Shown: in pieces, positions 1 to 10,150 of the stretch
Numbering within the stretch: the first letter of the stretch is position 1
Layout of the letters: every line of letters begins with the position of its first letter
Source of the DNA: Myxococcales bacterium
Lineage (GTDB): Bacteria > Myxococcota_A > UBA9042 > JABWCM01
Length of the DNA: 64,000 nt
Assembly: GCA_013360285.1 (NCBI GenBank)
Contig: JABWCM010000004.1
Location: 1-64,000, forward strand
Reading direction: 5' to 3'
Program-made: the position numbers and the translations under genes
The notes under the pieces: generated by a model
Told to the model about the DNA's origin: nothing
Database searches by the model: none
Seen by the model: the letters and a program-made list of their open reading frames with translations, nothing else

Positions 1-96
1 TACCTTCGGGTACGCCTCCGGTGGGCCTCAGTCGGCAGGCCCGCCTCGCTACGGCCACTGTCTCGCTCGCCGTTATTTTTTTCCCAAACACCCTCT
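1..96. repeat. Family A fold-back element, right part (left end cut by window edge)
   Basis: Near-identical to 51510..51613; begins within gtacc-ttcg-ggtac apex and ends ttcccaaacaccctct. Confidence 0.85.
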
Positions 97-263
97 AAGA
101 GGCTCAGCGGAAATAGATAAATGAGTCTTGACTGGCTAATTTAGGCTGCCTTGGCCATGCCGGTCGGTGCGGTATATACTCAATATAACCTCAGTCGGGT
201 CCCGACCAATGCAGCACTAAATTAGCTCTCTCGGGGTCACTTTTGGCTCGAAGCTGACCCCCG
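97..263. repeat. Family B fold-back element, fused to family A
   Basis: ctcagcggaaatagataa...ctaatttaggctgcc...ctaaattagctc...aagctgaccc; same layout as copies at 26.66, 38.2, 39.1 and 59.7 kb. Confidence 0.8.
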
Positions 264-284
264 CTATCTTGTTGGAAATCCGGG

Positions 285-2081
285 TTAAAACGAACCACAC
301 TGACACGGTGTAGTACACGCACCTTGTGCCTGCTCGACGCATGTTGAGTCCCAAGCTACGTCGCAGCAGAACGGATCGGTTGGGCAGATACAATCTTCAC
401 AAAACGGATTTCCGCAACCGGGTACATTGGTGCCCAACACGCAGCAAAACTCGGTCGGGAAGGTTTGGCACAAGGCGATCGCTTCATCGGCGCACACGGC
501 ATCCCATGCTGCTTCGCAGCAAAACGCGTCGACATCGCAGACCTTTTGGCAGCAGTCGACATCATCGCAACCCGTTGTTCCGTTGGGTTCGTAACACGAC
601 CCCCCTTTTCCGGGGCATCCCAATACCGCACATCCGCAGTCGTTGGGACAGGATAGGTTTGCAAGTTCCACACACGCCATGTCCCATGCCACGTCACAGC
701 AGAAGTCATCGAGTTCGCATACGCAGGCTTCGCACGCCGGATTGTCGCATCTCGGCAGTGTTCCCGGGCTTAAACAACAGTCGGCCAGAAGCGGACAATT
801 ACACTCAAACGGGCAATCGCCGTTGGCTTCGCCGACACAAATTTCGTCCCAGGCCGTGTTGCAGCAAAATGCGTCCAGATTGCAAACACAGGTTTCGCAT
901 GCGGAATCCCCGCAGCCGGGATTCGGGCCGGCGGCGTCGCAGCAGCCGCCGCTGGAAGCCGAGCATTCACAACCTCCTTCGGCCACCAATTGAATCTGCC
1001 CGCGGATTTCCCCGCCTGGAAAGGCACTGGTGTGGATATTGATGTAATAAAGCCCCTGTAACAACGTGGTTATCTGTTGGGCGGTTAACGATAAAATGCC
1101 CGATTTGACTGCCCCGGCCGGCAACGGAAACACCACCGGACCATTTGTTCCCACCGGGGCTTGATGAATGTGGGCCGCGGTTTCCGGCGCGGTCAGGCCT
1201 GAATGAAGGATAACATATCCCAACACACCATCGCTTAGGGTCAAAAACGCTTCGCCCGTGGCCGGTGAAGCGTTTGGAGGTACCTCTGACGCACCGGATA
1301 GTGCGGCATAGAACAGAGTGTTGCCCACAGCACAGTCGATGATGGCTTTGTCGGCACAGGTTTCGTCCCAAACCACCTCGCAACACAGTGGATCCAGGGC
1401 ACAGACGCATTGTTGACACGCGATGCCGCCGTCATTACACCCCGGTGAGTCAAACGCCTGACAACAATCATCGGTGAGCGGAGCGCAACTGCCGCACCCC
1501 AGTGTGGCGACTTCGACAACACAAAGATTGTCCCATGCGGTGTCACAACAATAGCTGTCTTCCGCGCACACACAATCGACCCAGGCGGCGTCGGCACAAC
1601 CAGGTGTTTCGGCAGGCAGGCAGCAGTCATTGGTACAGCTTCCACAGTCCTGCGGACAACTAATACAGTTTTCGGAATTCAATTCGCTGCAAAATCCGTC
1701 CCCACACACATACAACTGGCAGGCGTCGGGGCAACCATCGCTGTTGGAGTCAATGGCGACATCCAGCGACTGCCCCAGTGTATAGGAAATCGTTAACTGA
1801 ACATCTACGACGGTTAACTGATCATCACAGTTGGCGTCGGTCAACGTTGGGTCGACGCCGCCAATACACCCCGGAGCCCCGCCGGTATCTCCACTTAAGC
1901 TCCACAGTGCGAGCAGCACCTGGCATTGAACATCGACTACATTGGTTTTGCCGTCGCCAGTCACATCGCCCAAAGGTGTCAAACAAGCGGCACCGGCAAG
2001 CGGAATGGGTTGAATCAGCGTGACAATAACTGCTGTTACCACCATAACATAAGTAACATAACGTACCTTGAACTTGTCCAT
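285..2081 (-). CDS. Secreted Cys-rich protein: signal peptide, dockerin-like module, six CC...CVC..D.FCC..AWD..C repeats, CHRD domain between repeats 2 and 3
   Basis: ATG at 2081 preceded by GGAGGTCCT; GDVTGDGKTNVVDVQC motif; LFYAALSGASEVPPNASPATGEAFLTL...AHIHQAP...GEIRGQI CHRD signature. Confidence 0.85.
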   Translation of the reverse strand: MDKFKVRYVTYVMVVTAVIVTLIQPIPLAGAACLTPLGDVTGDGKTNVVDVQCQVLLALWSLSGDTGGAPGCIGGVDPTLTDANCDDQLTVVDVQLTISYTLGQSLDVAIDSNSDGCPDACQLYVCGDGFCSELNSENCISCPQDCGSCTNDCCLPAETPGCADAAWVDCVCAEDSYCCDTAWDNLCVVEVATLGCGSCAPLTDDCCQAFDSPGCNDGGIACQQCVCALDPLCCEVVWDETCADKAIIDCAVGNTLFYAALSGASEVPPNASPATGEAFLTLSDGVLGYVILHSGLTAPETAAHIHQAPVGTNGPVVFPLPAGAVKSGILSLTAQQITTLLQGLYYINIHTSAFPGGEIRGQIQLVAEGGCECSASSGGCCDAAGPNPGCGDSACETCVCNLDAFCCNTAWDEICVGEANGDCPFECNCPLLADCCLSPGTLPRCDNPACEACVCELDDFCCDVAWDMACVELANLSCPNDCGCAVLGCPGKGGSCYEPNGTTGCDDVDCCQKVCDVDAFCCEAAWDAVCADEAIALCQTFPTEFCCVLGTNVPGCGNPFCEDCICPTDPFCCDVAWDSTCVEQAQGACTTPCQCGSF

Positions 2082-2557
2082 AGGACCTCCGCAGGACCTC
2101 CGCCGATGATGTATACAAACGTAACCATTACGAAAACCGAAGCTGCGTTGGGGCACAATCCATGCTGTGAGGGTGTGGTCCCGGTTGAACTCGGTGGTTG
2201 TCTCATTGGTATGATGACCTTTCCCGGGGCCAATTGCAATCTGTGCCGCACACCGGACAACCCGCTTGTCGGCGTACCTAATTGGACTGGAAGCGTTCGC
2301 CAAAGGTCAAAATCGGACTTACAACGTCCGAAAATAGCCGTCCAGGGTTTGCGAATGTCCCGATATGGCGGAAACGCCTGTAAAATTCCGGTCGCACCGC
2401 CTTTGACAGAAAACGACCATCGTCCTACGCTGCAAATCCAGCGGGAGAAACTTAAAAACCTTGCGGCGTCAACTACACCGAACGGAGAGGTCGCAGAGGC
2501 GTTGATGTGGGCCGGAATTGCCTCACGAATTTGTCCTTTTTTACCCGGAGATCACTC

Positions 2558-5500
2558 ATGGAAAATCCTGTCCAGACCATGAATTGTATAGTGCCTATCA
2601 AGTCGCCAAGGTGGCCTCTTGCTGCCTTTTCACTATGGGTCGGGCTTCTTCTAATTGCCGTCGGAATACCTAAGCAAAGCTTTGCAGGGCAATGCCTTAG
2701 CCCGGTAGGTGATGTCAACGGCAACGGTGCAACCAATATCGTTGACGTTCAATGTCTTATATTAGCATCGTTGTGGTCCTTAAATAATCAGGAAGGGTCG
2801 CCACCGGATTGTATTGCCGGAACACCGGACACCGCCGACGTCAACTGTGATTTCCAGTTGTCTGTGGTCGACGTTCAAGTGCTTGTCAATCTTGCACTCG
2901 GGTCACCGTTATCACCGCAAATCGACGGCGACACCGACGGTTGCCCCGACGCCTGCACCGCTGTATGTGGAGATGGGGTGTGCGAGTTCTTTGAACAGTG
3001 TGCTACGTGTCAATCAGACTGTGGATCGTGCACGGGATCCTGTTGCTCCGCCCATCCGTCGATAGGGTGCGACAGCGACGGGTGTACGGCTTGTGTTGTC
3101 AATATCAATGATGGTTGTGCCACCTCCAACTGGTCAGGAATTTGCTCGGCCATCGCGTTTGAAGACTGCGCCGACTTCTGTGCTTGTGCATTGGTACCCA
3201 GCAACCCTCCGCCGGGTGTTTTGCCCGAAGAAAGCAAAGGAAGTGCCGTTGCAATTACCGCCGATGATTTGTTTTTGCTCATGGTCAATACCGATGACGG
3301 GTCCATTTCCGTGATCGATGGCCAAGACTATACGTTGCTGCGCACCATTTCGGTTGGGGGAAGCCATTTTGAACCGACCCAATTGGTCATTGGCAGCGAC
3401 GACCGAACTGTTTATGTGACCAACAAAGCACACGGTTCGGTGACCCGCATCACCGATTTTGATCAGGATAATCCGCAGGTGGACCCTCCGCTTGCCACGG
3501 GCAGTGAACCGGTAGGGCTTGCTTTGACCCCTACCGGCGCGACCCTGTATGTTGCCAACTCGGTAGACGGGACTATTACGCTAATCGATACAGCCACTTG
3601 GCAGATAGCCGGGGTCATTGATACCCCAGGCGTCCCCTGGGCCATTGCGGTCACCAACGACTTGGACACCGATGACAGCGACGAAACCGTTTTTGTTACC
3701 CGGTTTTGGTCGGTTCCATCGGAGATAGTTGACGAAACCTTTACACCCCAGTCGTCCGGCGAAGGCACCGACTTTGGTCGTAAGGGGCTTGTCTATTATT
3801 TCGGAACGGGTGCCACGGAAGTGGAGGGCACCATTGACTTGTTGCCGATCCAAAACGTGGGTTTTGATGATCCGTCCACCAAAAAACTTCCCCAAGGCTG
3901 TTTCCCCAATCAGTTGTCGTCCATCGCATTACGTAAGGGACGTGGGTACGTGGTGCACACCTGCGCCGGTCCGCGTGGCCCGGTCCAGTTCAACGTCAAC
4001 ATGCAGGGTGCGGTTTCGGTGTTCGAAATCGACTCCAAACAAGAACTGCCCGACAAAGGCGGCACCGTCAACTTAAACGCGCTGGTGAAAAATCAGTCCG
4101 CGGAAAACGGCGGGCGGCAGTTTATCAATCAGCCGACCGATATCGCGTTTATCCCCAACAAAACCATTGCTTATGTAACCGCAGGCGGCAGCAATCTTAT
4201 TTTGCGCGTCAATTTTGCGACAACCAAAGGCAAAGTCGAAGTGGGCTCGGCCTTCAACTTCCATGTGCCCGTGGGCGGATTTCCGCAAGGAACGGCTGTT
4301 TCTCATGACGGCAAACGGTTTTTTTCCGCCAACTTGATCGGTCGGTCATTGTCTGCGGTTGTGGTTGCAACCCAATCGGTTGTTGCCACAACTCAGTCCA
4401 CACCGCTACCGCTCGACGGCACGGACGAACATACGATTTGGAACGGAAAACGGTTTTTTAACACGTCCACCAAACGGTGGTCTAAAGAATCGTGGGGGAG
4501 TTGCGTCTCGTGCCACCCAGGAGGTTTAAGCGACAACGTCACCTGGCATTTTGCCGCCGGGCCGAGGCAGTCGACTTCGCTGGACGGCAGTTTTTCCAAA
4601 ACCAATCCGGCCGACCAGAGAATCTTTAACTGGACCGCGATTTTTGACGAAGTGGCCGATTTTGAAGCCAATACGCGGGGTGTCTCCGGCGGCAAAGGGG
4701 CGATTACCGATGCGAACGACAACGTAATTCCGCTCAATGCCGCCATTGTGAACGGAGTCGCGCAGAACCACCAACAGCTCAATGGTTCTGCGGAGTTTCT
4801 TGTGGATCATCTGGCAAGCTTAAATGACTGGAATGAAATCAAACGTTACATGCAAACCATTCGGGCTCCACGAGGTGCAACCAATCAGGATCCGGACATG
4901 GTAGCAATGGGGCGCCTGTATTTTGAGTTGTTTGGGTGTACCAACTGCCATAGCGGCCCCAAATGGACCATATCGACCCGGTATTTTACGCCGTCGTTGG
5001 CCCAAAACGATGCCCTCAAAACCATGGCGGTCAACGCATCCAGCCTGCCTTCTGGGTTAAATACCGAGACGATTCAACTCGGTGCCGAAGTGGCAAATGG
5101 ACAGACCATTGCGCCACCTCGATTGGGTTGTGCCATACGCAACGTTGGAACTTTTGGAGATGCCGCGGTGGAAGTAAAAGCCGACATGGTGTCCAAAGCA
5201 CAGGGGCAAAACGGTTATAACATTCCGTCGCTGCTTGGGTTGGCCTACGGAGCCCCTTATTTGCATCATGGTGGTGCCGAAACCTTAAAGGACCTCTTTT
5301 CGTCGGCTTATGCCGACCACCATCAAGCCTACGCACCGGGTTTGTTTGACGCCGTAGATACCAATGTGGACGAAGCTATGTCCCGCGACGCCTTGATCGC
5401 CTTTTTGTTGACGATTGACGAAACCACTGAACCGTTTCCTATTCCCGCAGGCGCCAATATTTGCCCGGATCTCGGGGAACCGCCGCCTGCGATCTTACCA

Positions 5501-7744
5501 GGAGAAAGTAAGGGCAGTTCTGTTGCAGTGAGCCCGAACGGCAAGTGGGTGGCCATGGTCAATACCGATTTAGGAACGGTCAGTATTGTCAACGCCGACA
5601 CGATGGCTGTGGCACACACAGCCGATGTAGGTTCCAGCACGTCGGAACCGGCCCAACTGGTGTTTGGACCGGATTCAAAAACGGTTTATGTAACCAACAA
5701 AGCAGACGGTACCGTCGTGAAAATCACGCTCAACGGCGCGTTGACACCTACGATTTCGTCGCCGCTGGCCACCGGAAGCGAGTGTTTTGGACTTGGACTC
5801 TCTCCTTCGGGCCGACGGCTATACGTTGCCAATACTGCAGATGGTACGGTCAGCGTGGTCGATACCGTTACATGGACCAAGTTATACGACGTGGACACCC
5901 CTGGTTTGCCGTGGGCGATTGCGGTCACCAACGACTTGGATGGTTCGGACAACGACGAATCGGTGTTCATCACTCGGTTCTGGTCGGTACCATCCGGCAT
6001 CGTTGATCCGGATTTTGCCCCACAAAGCAGCGGCGAAGGCACGGATTTTGGCCGCAAAGGGGTCATTTATCGGTTGGGCGCGTTGGACTCAACACTTTCA
6101 GGTGAGATCGATCTGTTGCCGATCGGCGATGTTGGATTTTCCGCGCCGGCCGGACCGGTTGTGCCACAGGGGTGTTTTCCCAACCAATTGGCCAATATCG
6201 TGTTGCACAACGGGCGCGGATACGTGGTGAACACGTGCGCCGGCCCTCGGGGACCCGTTAACTTTAACGTCAACGTGCAGGGAGTGGTGTCGGTATTTGA
6301 TCTCGACACATTGGATGAAGATCTGTCGGGTGTCGGCACCGCCAACCTGAACGCCCTGGTCAAAAATCAAAGCGCTGAAAACGGTGGGCGCCAGTTTGTA
6401 AACGTTCCTTGGGATATCGCGTTTATCCCCGGAACCAACGAAGGTTATGTAGCGGCCATGGGCAGTAATTTACTGCTTCGGGTGGTATATGATGTGGCCA
6501 ACGGTAGCCTGTCAATTGGTGCGTCCGGTGCGTTGCATGTTCCCGTAGGCAGCGCACCGACCGGAATCGCCATTTCTCCGAACGGGAAGATGGCGTATGT
6601 GGCCAACGAAATATCGCGAACACTGAGTATTGTCGACTTAAACCAACAGAGCGTGGTTCAGACAATCCAATCGGCTCCGCTTCCGACTCCCGGCAGTGAC
6701 GAAGCAAGTGTGTTGGCGGGGAAAAAGTTCTTTAATACCGCGACCAAACGTTGGTCCAAGGAATCCTGGGGCAGTTGTGTTGCTTGCCATCCCAATGGTC
6801 TCAGCGACAACGTGACGTGGCATTTTGCGGCGGGTCCCCGACAATCCACGAGCCTCGACGGCAGTTTTTCCAAGTCGGATCCTTCGGACCAGCGGATTTT
6901 TAACTGGACGGCCATTTTCGACGAAGTAGCCGATTTTGAACTCAATACGCGTGGTGTTTCGGGTGGGAAAGGGGCGATTGTAGACGCTTCCGACAATCCG
7001 ATTCCGCTAAACGCCGTCAACGTGAACGGGGTGATCGAAAATCACCAGGGGTTGAGCGGCTCCACGGAATTTGTAGTCGACAATATTTCGAGCCTTGCGG
7101 ACTGGAACGAAATCAGGGACTACATGCGAACGATTCGGCCTCCGAAAGCTCCGTCCAACCTGGATCCAGCGTTGGTTGCCGCTGGTCGCCAACGTTTTGA
7201 AGACGCGGCCTGCCAAAACTGCCACGGCGGTGCGAAGTGGACGATTTCCAAACGTTTTTATACACCGTCGGTCACGACCAATGCCGGTTTAACCACGTTG
7301 GCGATCAATGCAAGTTCGTTGCCGCCGGGTCAAAATGAGAACGCGGTTGTGCTGGGAGCCGAAGTGGTCAACGGTACAACCATTGCACCGCCGCGGATTG
7401 CATGTGTGCTGCGAAACGTCGGTACATTTGGGGAAGCCGCGGTGGAAAAAAAGGCGGACATGACGTCGATAGCCCAGGGTCAAAAAGGCTATAACCCGCC
7501 GTCATTGTTGGGTTTGGTCTTTGGTGCTCCCTATTTGCATGACGGGTCGGCAGAAACACTTGAAGAGTTGTTCAGCGAAAAGTACGCGGCTCATCACCAA
7601 GCCAACAGCCCGGGATTTTTGGCGAATGTGGATACCGATCCGGTGGCGCAGCAAGCAAGGGCGGAACTGATCGCTTTCCTTCTGTCGATCGACACGACCA
7701 CCACCCCGTTTCCGATCCCACCCGGCGCGGTGATTTGTCCGTAA
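2558..7744 (+). CDS. Secreted protein: dockerin-like module plus two tandem copies of (YVTN-type beta-propeller + di-heme cytochrome c)
   Basis: ATG after cccggagatcactc; signal peptide; VYVTNKAxGxVxxI repeats; four CxxCH motifs (CVSCH, CTNCH, CVACH, CQNCH). Confidence 0.9.
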   Translation: MENPVQTMNCIVPIKSPRWPLAAFSLWVGLLLIAVGIPKQSFAGQCLSPVGDVNGNGATNIVDVQCLILASLWSLNNQEGSPPDCIAGTPDTADVNCDFQLSVVDVQVLVNLALGSPLSPQIDGDTDGCPDACTAVCGDGVCEFFEQCATCQSDCGSCTGSCCSAHPSIGCDSDGCTACVVNINDGCATSNWSGICSAIAFEDCADFCACALVPSNPPPGVLPEESKGSAVAITADDLFLLMVNTDDGSISVIDGQDYTLLRTISVGGSHFEPTQLVIGSDDRTVYVTNKAHGSVTRITDFDQDNPQVDPPLATGSEPVGLALTPTGATLYVANSVDGTITLIDTATWQIAGVIDTPGVPWAIAVTNDLDTDDSDETVFVTRFWSVPSEIVDETFTPQSSGEGTDFGRKGLVYYFGTGATEVEGTIDLLPIQNVGFDDPSTKKLPQGCFPNQLSSIALRKGRGYVVHTCAGPRGPVQFNVNMQGAVSVFEIDSKQELPDKGGTVNLNALVKNQSAENGGRQFINQPTDIAFIPNKTIAYVTAGGSNLILRVNFATTKGKVEVGSAFNFHVPVGGFPQGTAVSHDGKRFFSANLIGRSLSAVVVATQSVVATTQSTPLPLDGTDEHTIWNGKRFFNTSTKRWSKESWGSCVSCHPGGLSDNVTWHFAAGPRQSTSLDGSFSKTNPADQRIFNWTAIFDEVADFEANTRGVSGGKGAITDANDNVIPLNAAIVNGVAQNHQQLNGSAEFLVDHLASLNDWNEIKRYMQTIRAPRGATNQDPDMVAMGRLYFELFGCTNCHSGPKWTISTRYFTPSLAQNDALKTMAVNASSLPSGLNTETIQLGAEVANGQTIAPPRLGCAIRNVGTFGDAAVEVKADMVSKAQGQNGYNIPSLLGLAYGAPYLHHGGAETLKDLFSSAYADHHQAYAPGLFDAVDTNVDEAMSRDALIAFLLTIDETTEPFPIPAGANICPDLGEPPPAILPGESKGSSVAVSPNGKWVAMVNTDLGTVSIVNADTMAVAHTADVGSSTSEPAQLVFGPDSKTVYVTNKADGTVVKITLNGALTPTISSPLATGSECFGLGLSPSGRRLYVANTADGTVSVVDTVTWTKLYDVDTPGLPWAIAVTNDLDGSDNDESVFITRFWSVPSGIVDPDFAPQSSGEGTDFGRKGVIYRLGALDSTLSGEIDLLPIGDVGFSAPAGPVVPQGCFPNQLANIVLHNGRGYVVNTCAGPRGPVNFNVNVQGVVSVFDLDTLDEDLSGVGTANLNALVKNQSAENGGRQFVNVPWDIAFIPGTNEGYVAAMGSNLLLRVVYDVANGSLSIGASGALHVPVGSAPTGIAISPNGKMAYVANEISRTLSIVDLNQQSVVQTIQSAPLPTPGSDEASVLAGKKFFNTATKRWSKESWGSCVACHPNGLSDNVTWHFAAGPRQSTSLDGSFSKSDPSDQRIFNWTAIFDEVADFELNTRGVSGGKGAIVDASDNPIPLNAVNVNGVIENHQGLSGSTEFVVDNISSLADWNEIRDYMRTIRPPKAPSNLDPALVAAGRQRFEDAACQNCHGGAKWTISKRFYTPSVTTNAGLTTLAINASSLPPGQNENAVVLGAEVVNGTTIAPPRIACVLRNVGTFGEAAVEKKADMTSIAQGQKGYNPPSLLGLVFGAPYLHDGSAETLEELFSEKYAAHHQANSPGFLANVDTDPVAQQARAELIAFLLSIDTTTTPFPIPPGAVICP

Positions 7745-7758
7745 ACCTTCCAAGTTCC

Positions 7759-8214
7759 TCAATCGGAAATACACCGTCCGTTTCGGCATCCTCCCGGGGT
7801 TAAACACCAAGGTCCCGGGCCGGATGGGTCGGTGCAAACCTGACCTTTTCGTTGCGCCCGCACACACTTTCCTTTCCAGCAACGCCCTAACTGAGTGGTT
7901 CCGTGTGAGTCGGGAGTCGACCCCCAAATGGTGCAATACCGGTACCCCTTTGGTTTGTAGGGATTCGGATGAGGCCAGCCGTCGCATGCTTGTCCTTCTC
8001 CGACGGATTGCACACACTGATGGTCGAATTCGTAAGAGCACCGCAGGCCTTTACCACACTCCGATTTGGAGCCAAGAGTGCGGGACCACACTCCACCATT
8101 GTAACAACTGCTTCCAACACCCCGAACGGTGGTGGTACCGCCGAAACAATGGGTGAACCAAAGGGTCATCAAAACAACACAAAAAGGCAAAGCCGCTTTT
8201 GAAAACGGTTTCAT
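7759..8214 (-). CDS. Small Cys-rich putative lipoprotein
   Basis: MKPFSKAALPFCVVLMTLWFTHC signal peptide/lipobox-like; many Cys. Confidence 0.65.
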   Translation of the reverse strand: MKPFSKAALPFCVVLMTLWFTHCFGGTTTVRGVGSSCYNGGVWSRTLGSKSECGKGLRCSYEFDHQCVQSVGEGQACDGWPHPNPYKPKGYRYCTIWGSTPDSHGTTQLGRCWKGKCVRAQRKGQVCTDPSGPGPWCLTPGGCRNGRCISD

Positions 8215-8327
8215 GTCTATCTACCCTTCAACATCGTAGGCAGGGGCAACCCCAAGTGGTTGCGGCGGCGTAAACGCCGACGGCAGTAGATGCTGCATCA
8301 AGTGAAGGAAAAAGCAAAAAAACTCCG

Positions 8328-8499
8328 AATTTGTGGAAAAATATGGGCGCGGACTGTGGGCGTGGATTTTGCGGCGGATTGGACTCGAAAAACCCGAGTC
8401 ATATCGGGAATATGGCGCAGGGTTTTTCTTATGGGCAGTGGGGCCAAAAGCATCCGTCCAAGTTCGTTCAGCTATTTTTTCCCAAACACCCTCGCAGAG
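8328..8499. repeat. Family C fold-back element (inverse orientation) with family A-type terminus
   Basis: gtggaaaaatatgggcgcgg...gagtcatatcgggaatatggcgc...agttcgttcagctattttttcccaaacaccctc. Confidence 0.85.
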
Positions 8500-8610
8500 C
8501 GGTGCTCGTGGCCTTAAGCTTGGGGGAAATTGGGTTAGCCCGTTTGGGCTTGGTGAAAAAGCACCCGTCCCATACGTTCCTTCGCCGGTAAACTCCCTTT
8601 TCAACCCCGA

Positions 8611-10128
8611 TCACGAATGGCGGTCCTGCCGCGATGTCGGGGCAGGCTGGTTTCTTGGCGTCCGATAGGGGGTGTCAAGAAATGCTGCGACCGATTCCGG
8701 AAATGATTTTTGATGGGTGCGCAAAAAGTCGCTCGCCAGGATGGTTGCAATCTGTTTGGATGGATAAACAAGGTCGTTGGTTAAAAACAAAAACAACTCT
8801 TCAGCCAAGGTGGTCAACGCAACCGAGTGCGAGCGGTGGTGGTTTCGATACACCTGGTGGGTGAAATCCGAAAATCGTTGAAATGGTGACCCTCCATTGA
8901 ACATCCATACCAACGTTTCCGCAAAATAACCGCTGTTTCCCACCCGATCCCATAGCTGGGAGAACCGTTTTAAGTGCTGCATCGTAGGAAAGTCCACGTC
9001 GTGGGTACACAACACCTCATACGGAGGAACAGGACTGTACACCATTCCCCAATCTATGTCGTGGCGGGTAATGGGGGCACCTCGCAGGCGTTTCAAAATC
9101 CCCACTTGAATTTCGTGGGGGCCGAGACCTCTCAGGCGATCAAAATCCTGCGCGATGGTGGCGACAGTTTGCCCCGGAAGTCCAAAAATCAGATCGGTAT
9201 GAAGGTGGACTCCGGTGTGTTGATTGAGAAAACGTAGGTTGTCTTCGGCTACGTCGACTTTTTGGCGCCTGCTAATTCGGGCCGACACGTCGGGATCGAA
9301 GGTTTGTATTCCGATTTCAAACTGGAGGGCCGCTTTGGGGAACCGGGATATGACATCCCGAAGTTCTTCGGGAAGACGGTCCGGAATCATTTCGAAATGG
9401 ACAAATAAATCGGGGCGTTGGTGGCTTAAAAAAAACTCCAGGATGGAACGGCTGGTCGCGATATCTAAGTTAAATGTACGGTCTACAAACTTAAATTGTA
9501 AAAGCCCACGGTCCAACAATCGTTTCAACGCCGGCAACAGGTTGTCGATGGGGAATTTTCGCACCGATTTGTCCAACGACGAAAGACAGAATTCACACCG
9601 AAACGGGCACCCACGTGACGCTTCCACATACACCGTTCGCTGGGCAATGTCGGTGTCGGTGTATTCGTCGTACGGCAAAGACAACTCCGAAAGCAACGGC
9701 AGCCCTCCTTCCCAAATGTGCTGAGTTGGGGTGTTTCCCGACAAAATTTGTTCACAGAGCCACGCAAAAACAACTTCTCCTTCACCACGGACCACAAAGT
9801 CCGCAGCGTTGCACACGGGTTGATGTTCGGTTTCGTGGCTGACTTCGGGCCCTCCCAACACCACGGTGATTTCGGGACGGATTTTTTTCAAAAGGAACAC
9901 GATTTCCGTAATGGGGGCCGTGTTCCAGATGTAGACTCCAAACGCAACAATACGAGGATTTTCGGCAAGAATTTCCTCGACGATGTCAATAGGGCGCTGC
10001 CCAATCGTGAACTCTCGGATTTGTGATCGGTCGCGGTAATGTTTGAGATTGGCTCGAAGGTAACGTAACCCAAACGAACAGTGCCCAAATCGGGTGTTCA
10101 GGGTGGAAAGCACAATATCGGCGGGCAT
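8611..10128 (-). CDS. B12-binding-domain radical SAM protein (DUF4080-like)
   Basis: EASRGCPFRCEFCLSS (CxxxCxxC); N-terminal Rossmann-like VVLGGPEVS region; ATG at 10128. Confidence 0.85.
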   Translation of the reverse strand: MPADIVLSTLNTRFGHCSFGLRYLRANLKHYRDRSQIREFTIGQRPIDIVEEILAENPRIVAFGVYIWNTAPITEIVFLLKKIRPEITVVLGGPEVSHETEHQPVCNAADFVVRGEGEVVFAWLCEQILSGNTPTQHIWEGGLPLLSELSLPYDEYTDTDIAQRTVYVEASRGCPFRCEFCLSSLDKSVRKFPIDNLLPALKRLLDRGLLQFKFVDRTFNLDIATSRSILEFFLSHQRPDLFVHFEMIPDRLPEELRDVISRFPKAALQFEIGIQTFDPDVSARISRRQKVDVAEDNLRFLNQHTGVHLHTDLIFGLPGQTVATIAQDFDRLRGLGPHEIQVGILKRLRGAPITRHDIDWGMVYSPVPPYEVLCTHDVDFPTMQHLKRFSQLWDRVGNSGYFAETLVWMFNGGSPFQRFSDFTHQVYRNHHRSHSVALTTLAEELFLFLTNDLVYPSKQIATILASDFLRTHQKSFPESVAAFLDTPYRTPRNQPAPTSRQDRHS

Positions 10129-10150
10129 ACGAAACCTTGATGTGCCGGGG

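Noticed and set aside
1926-2582. 218-aa plus-strand ORF across the divergent region
   Set aside because: Overlaps the signal-peptide end of the minus gene and start of the plus gene; no homology-like features.
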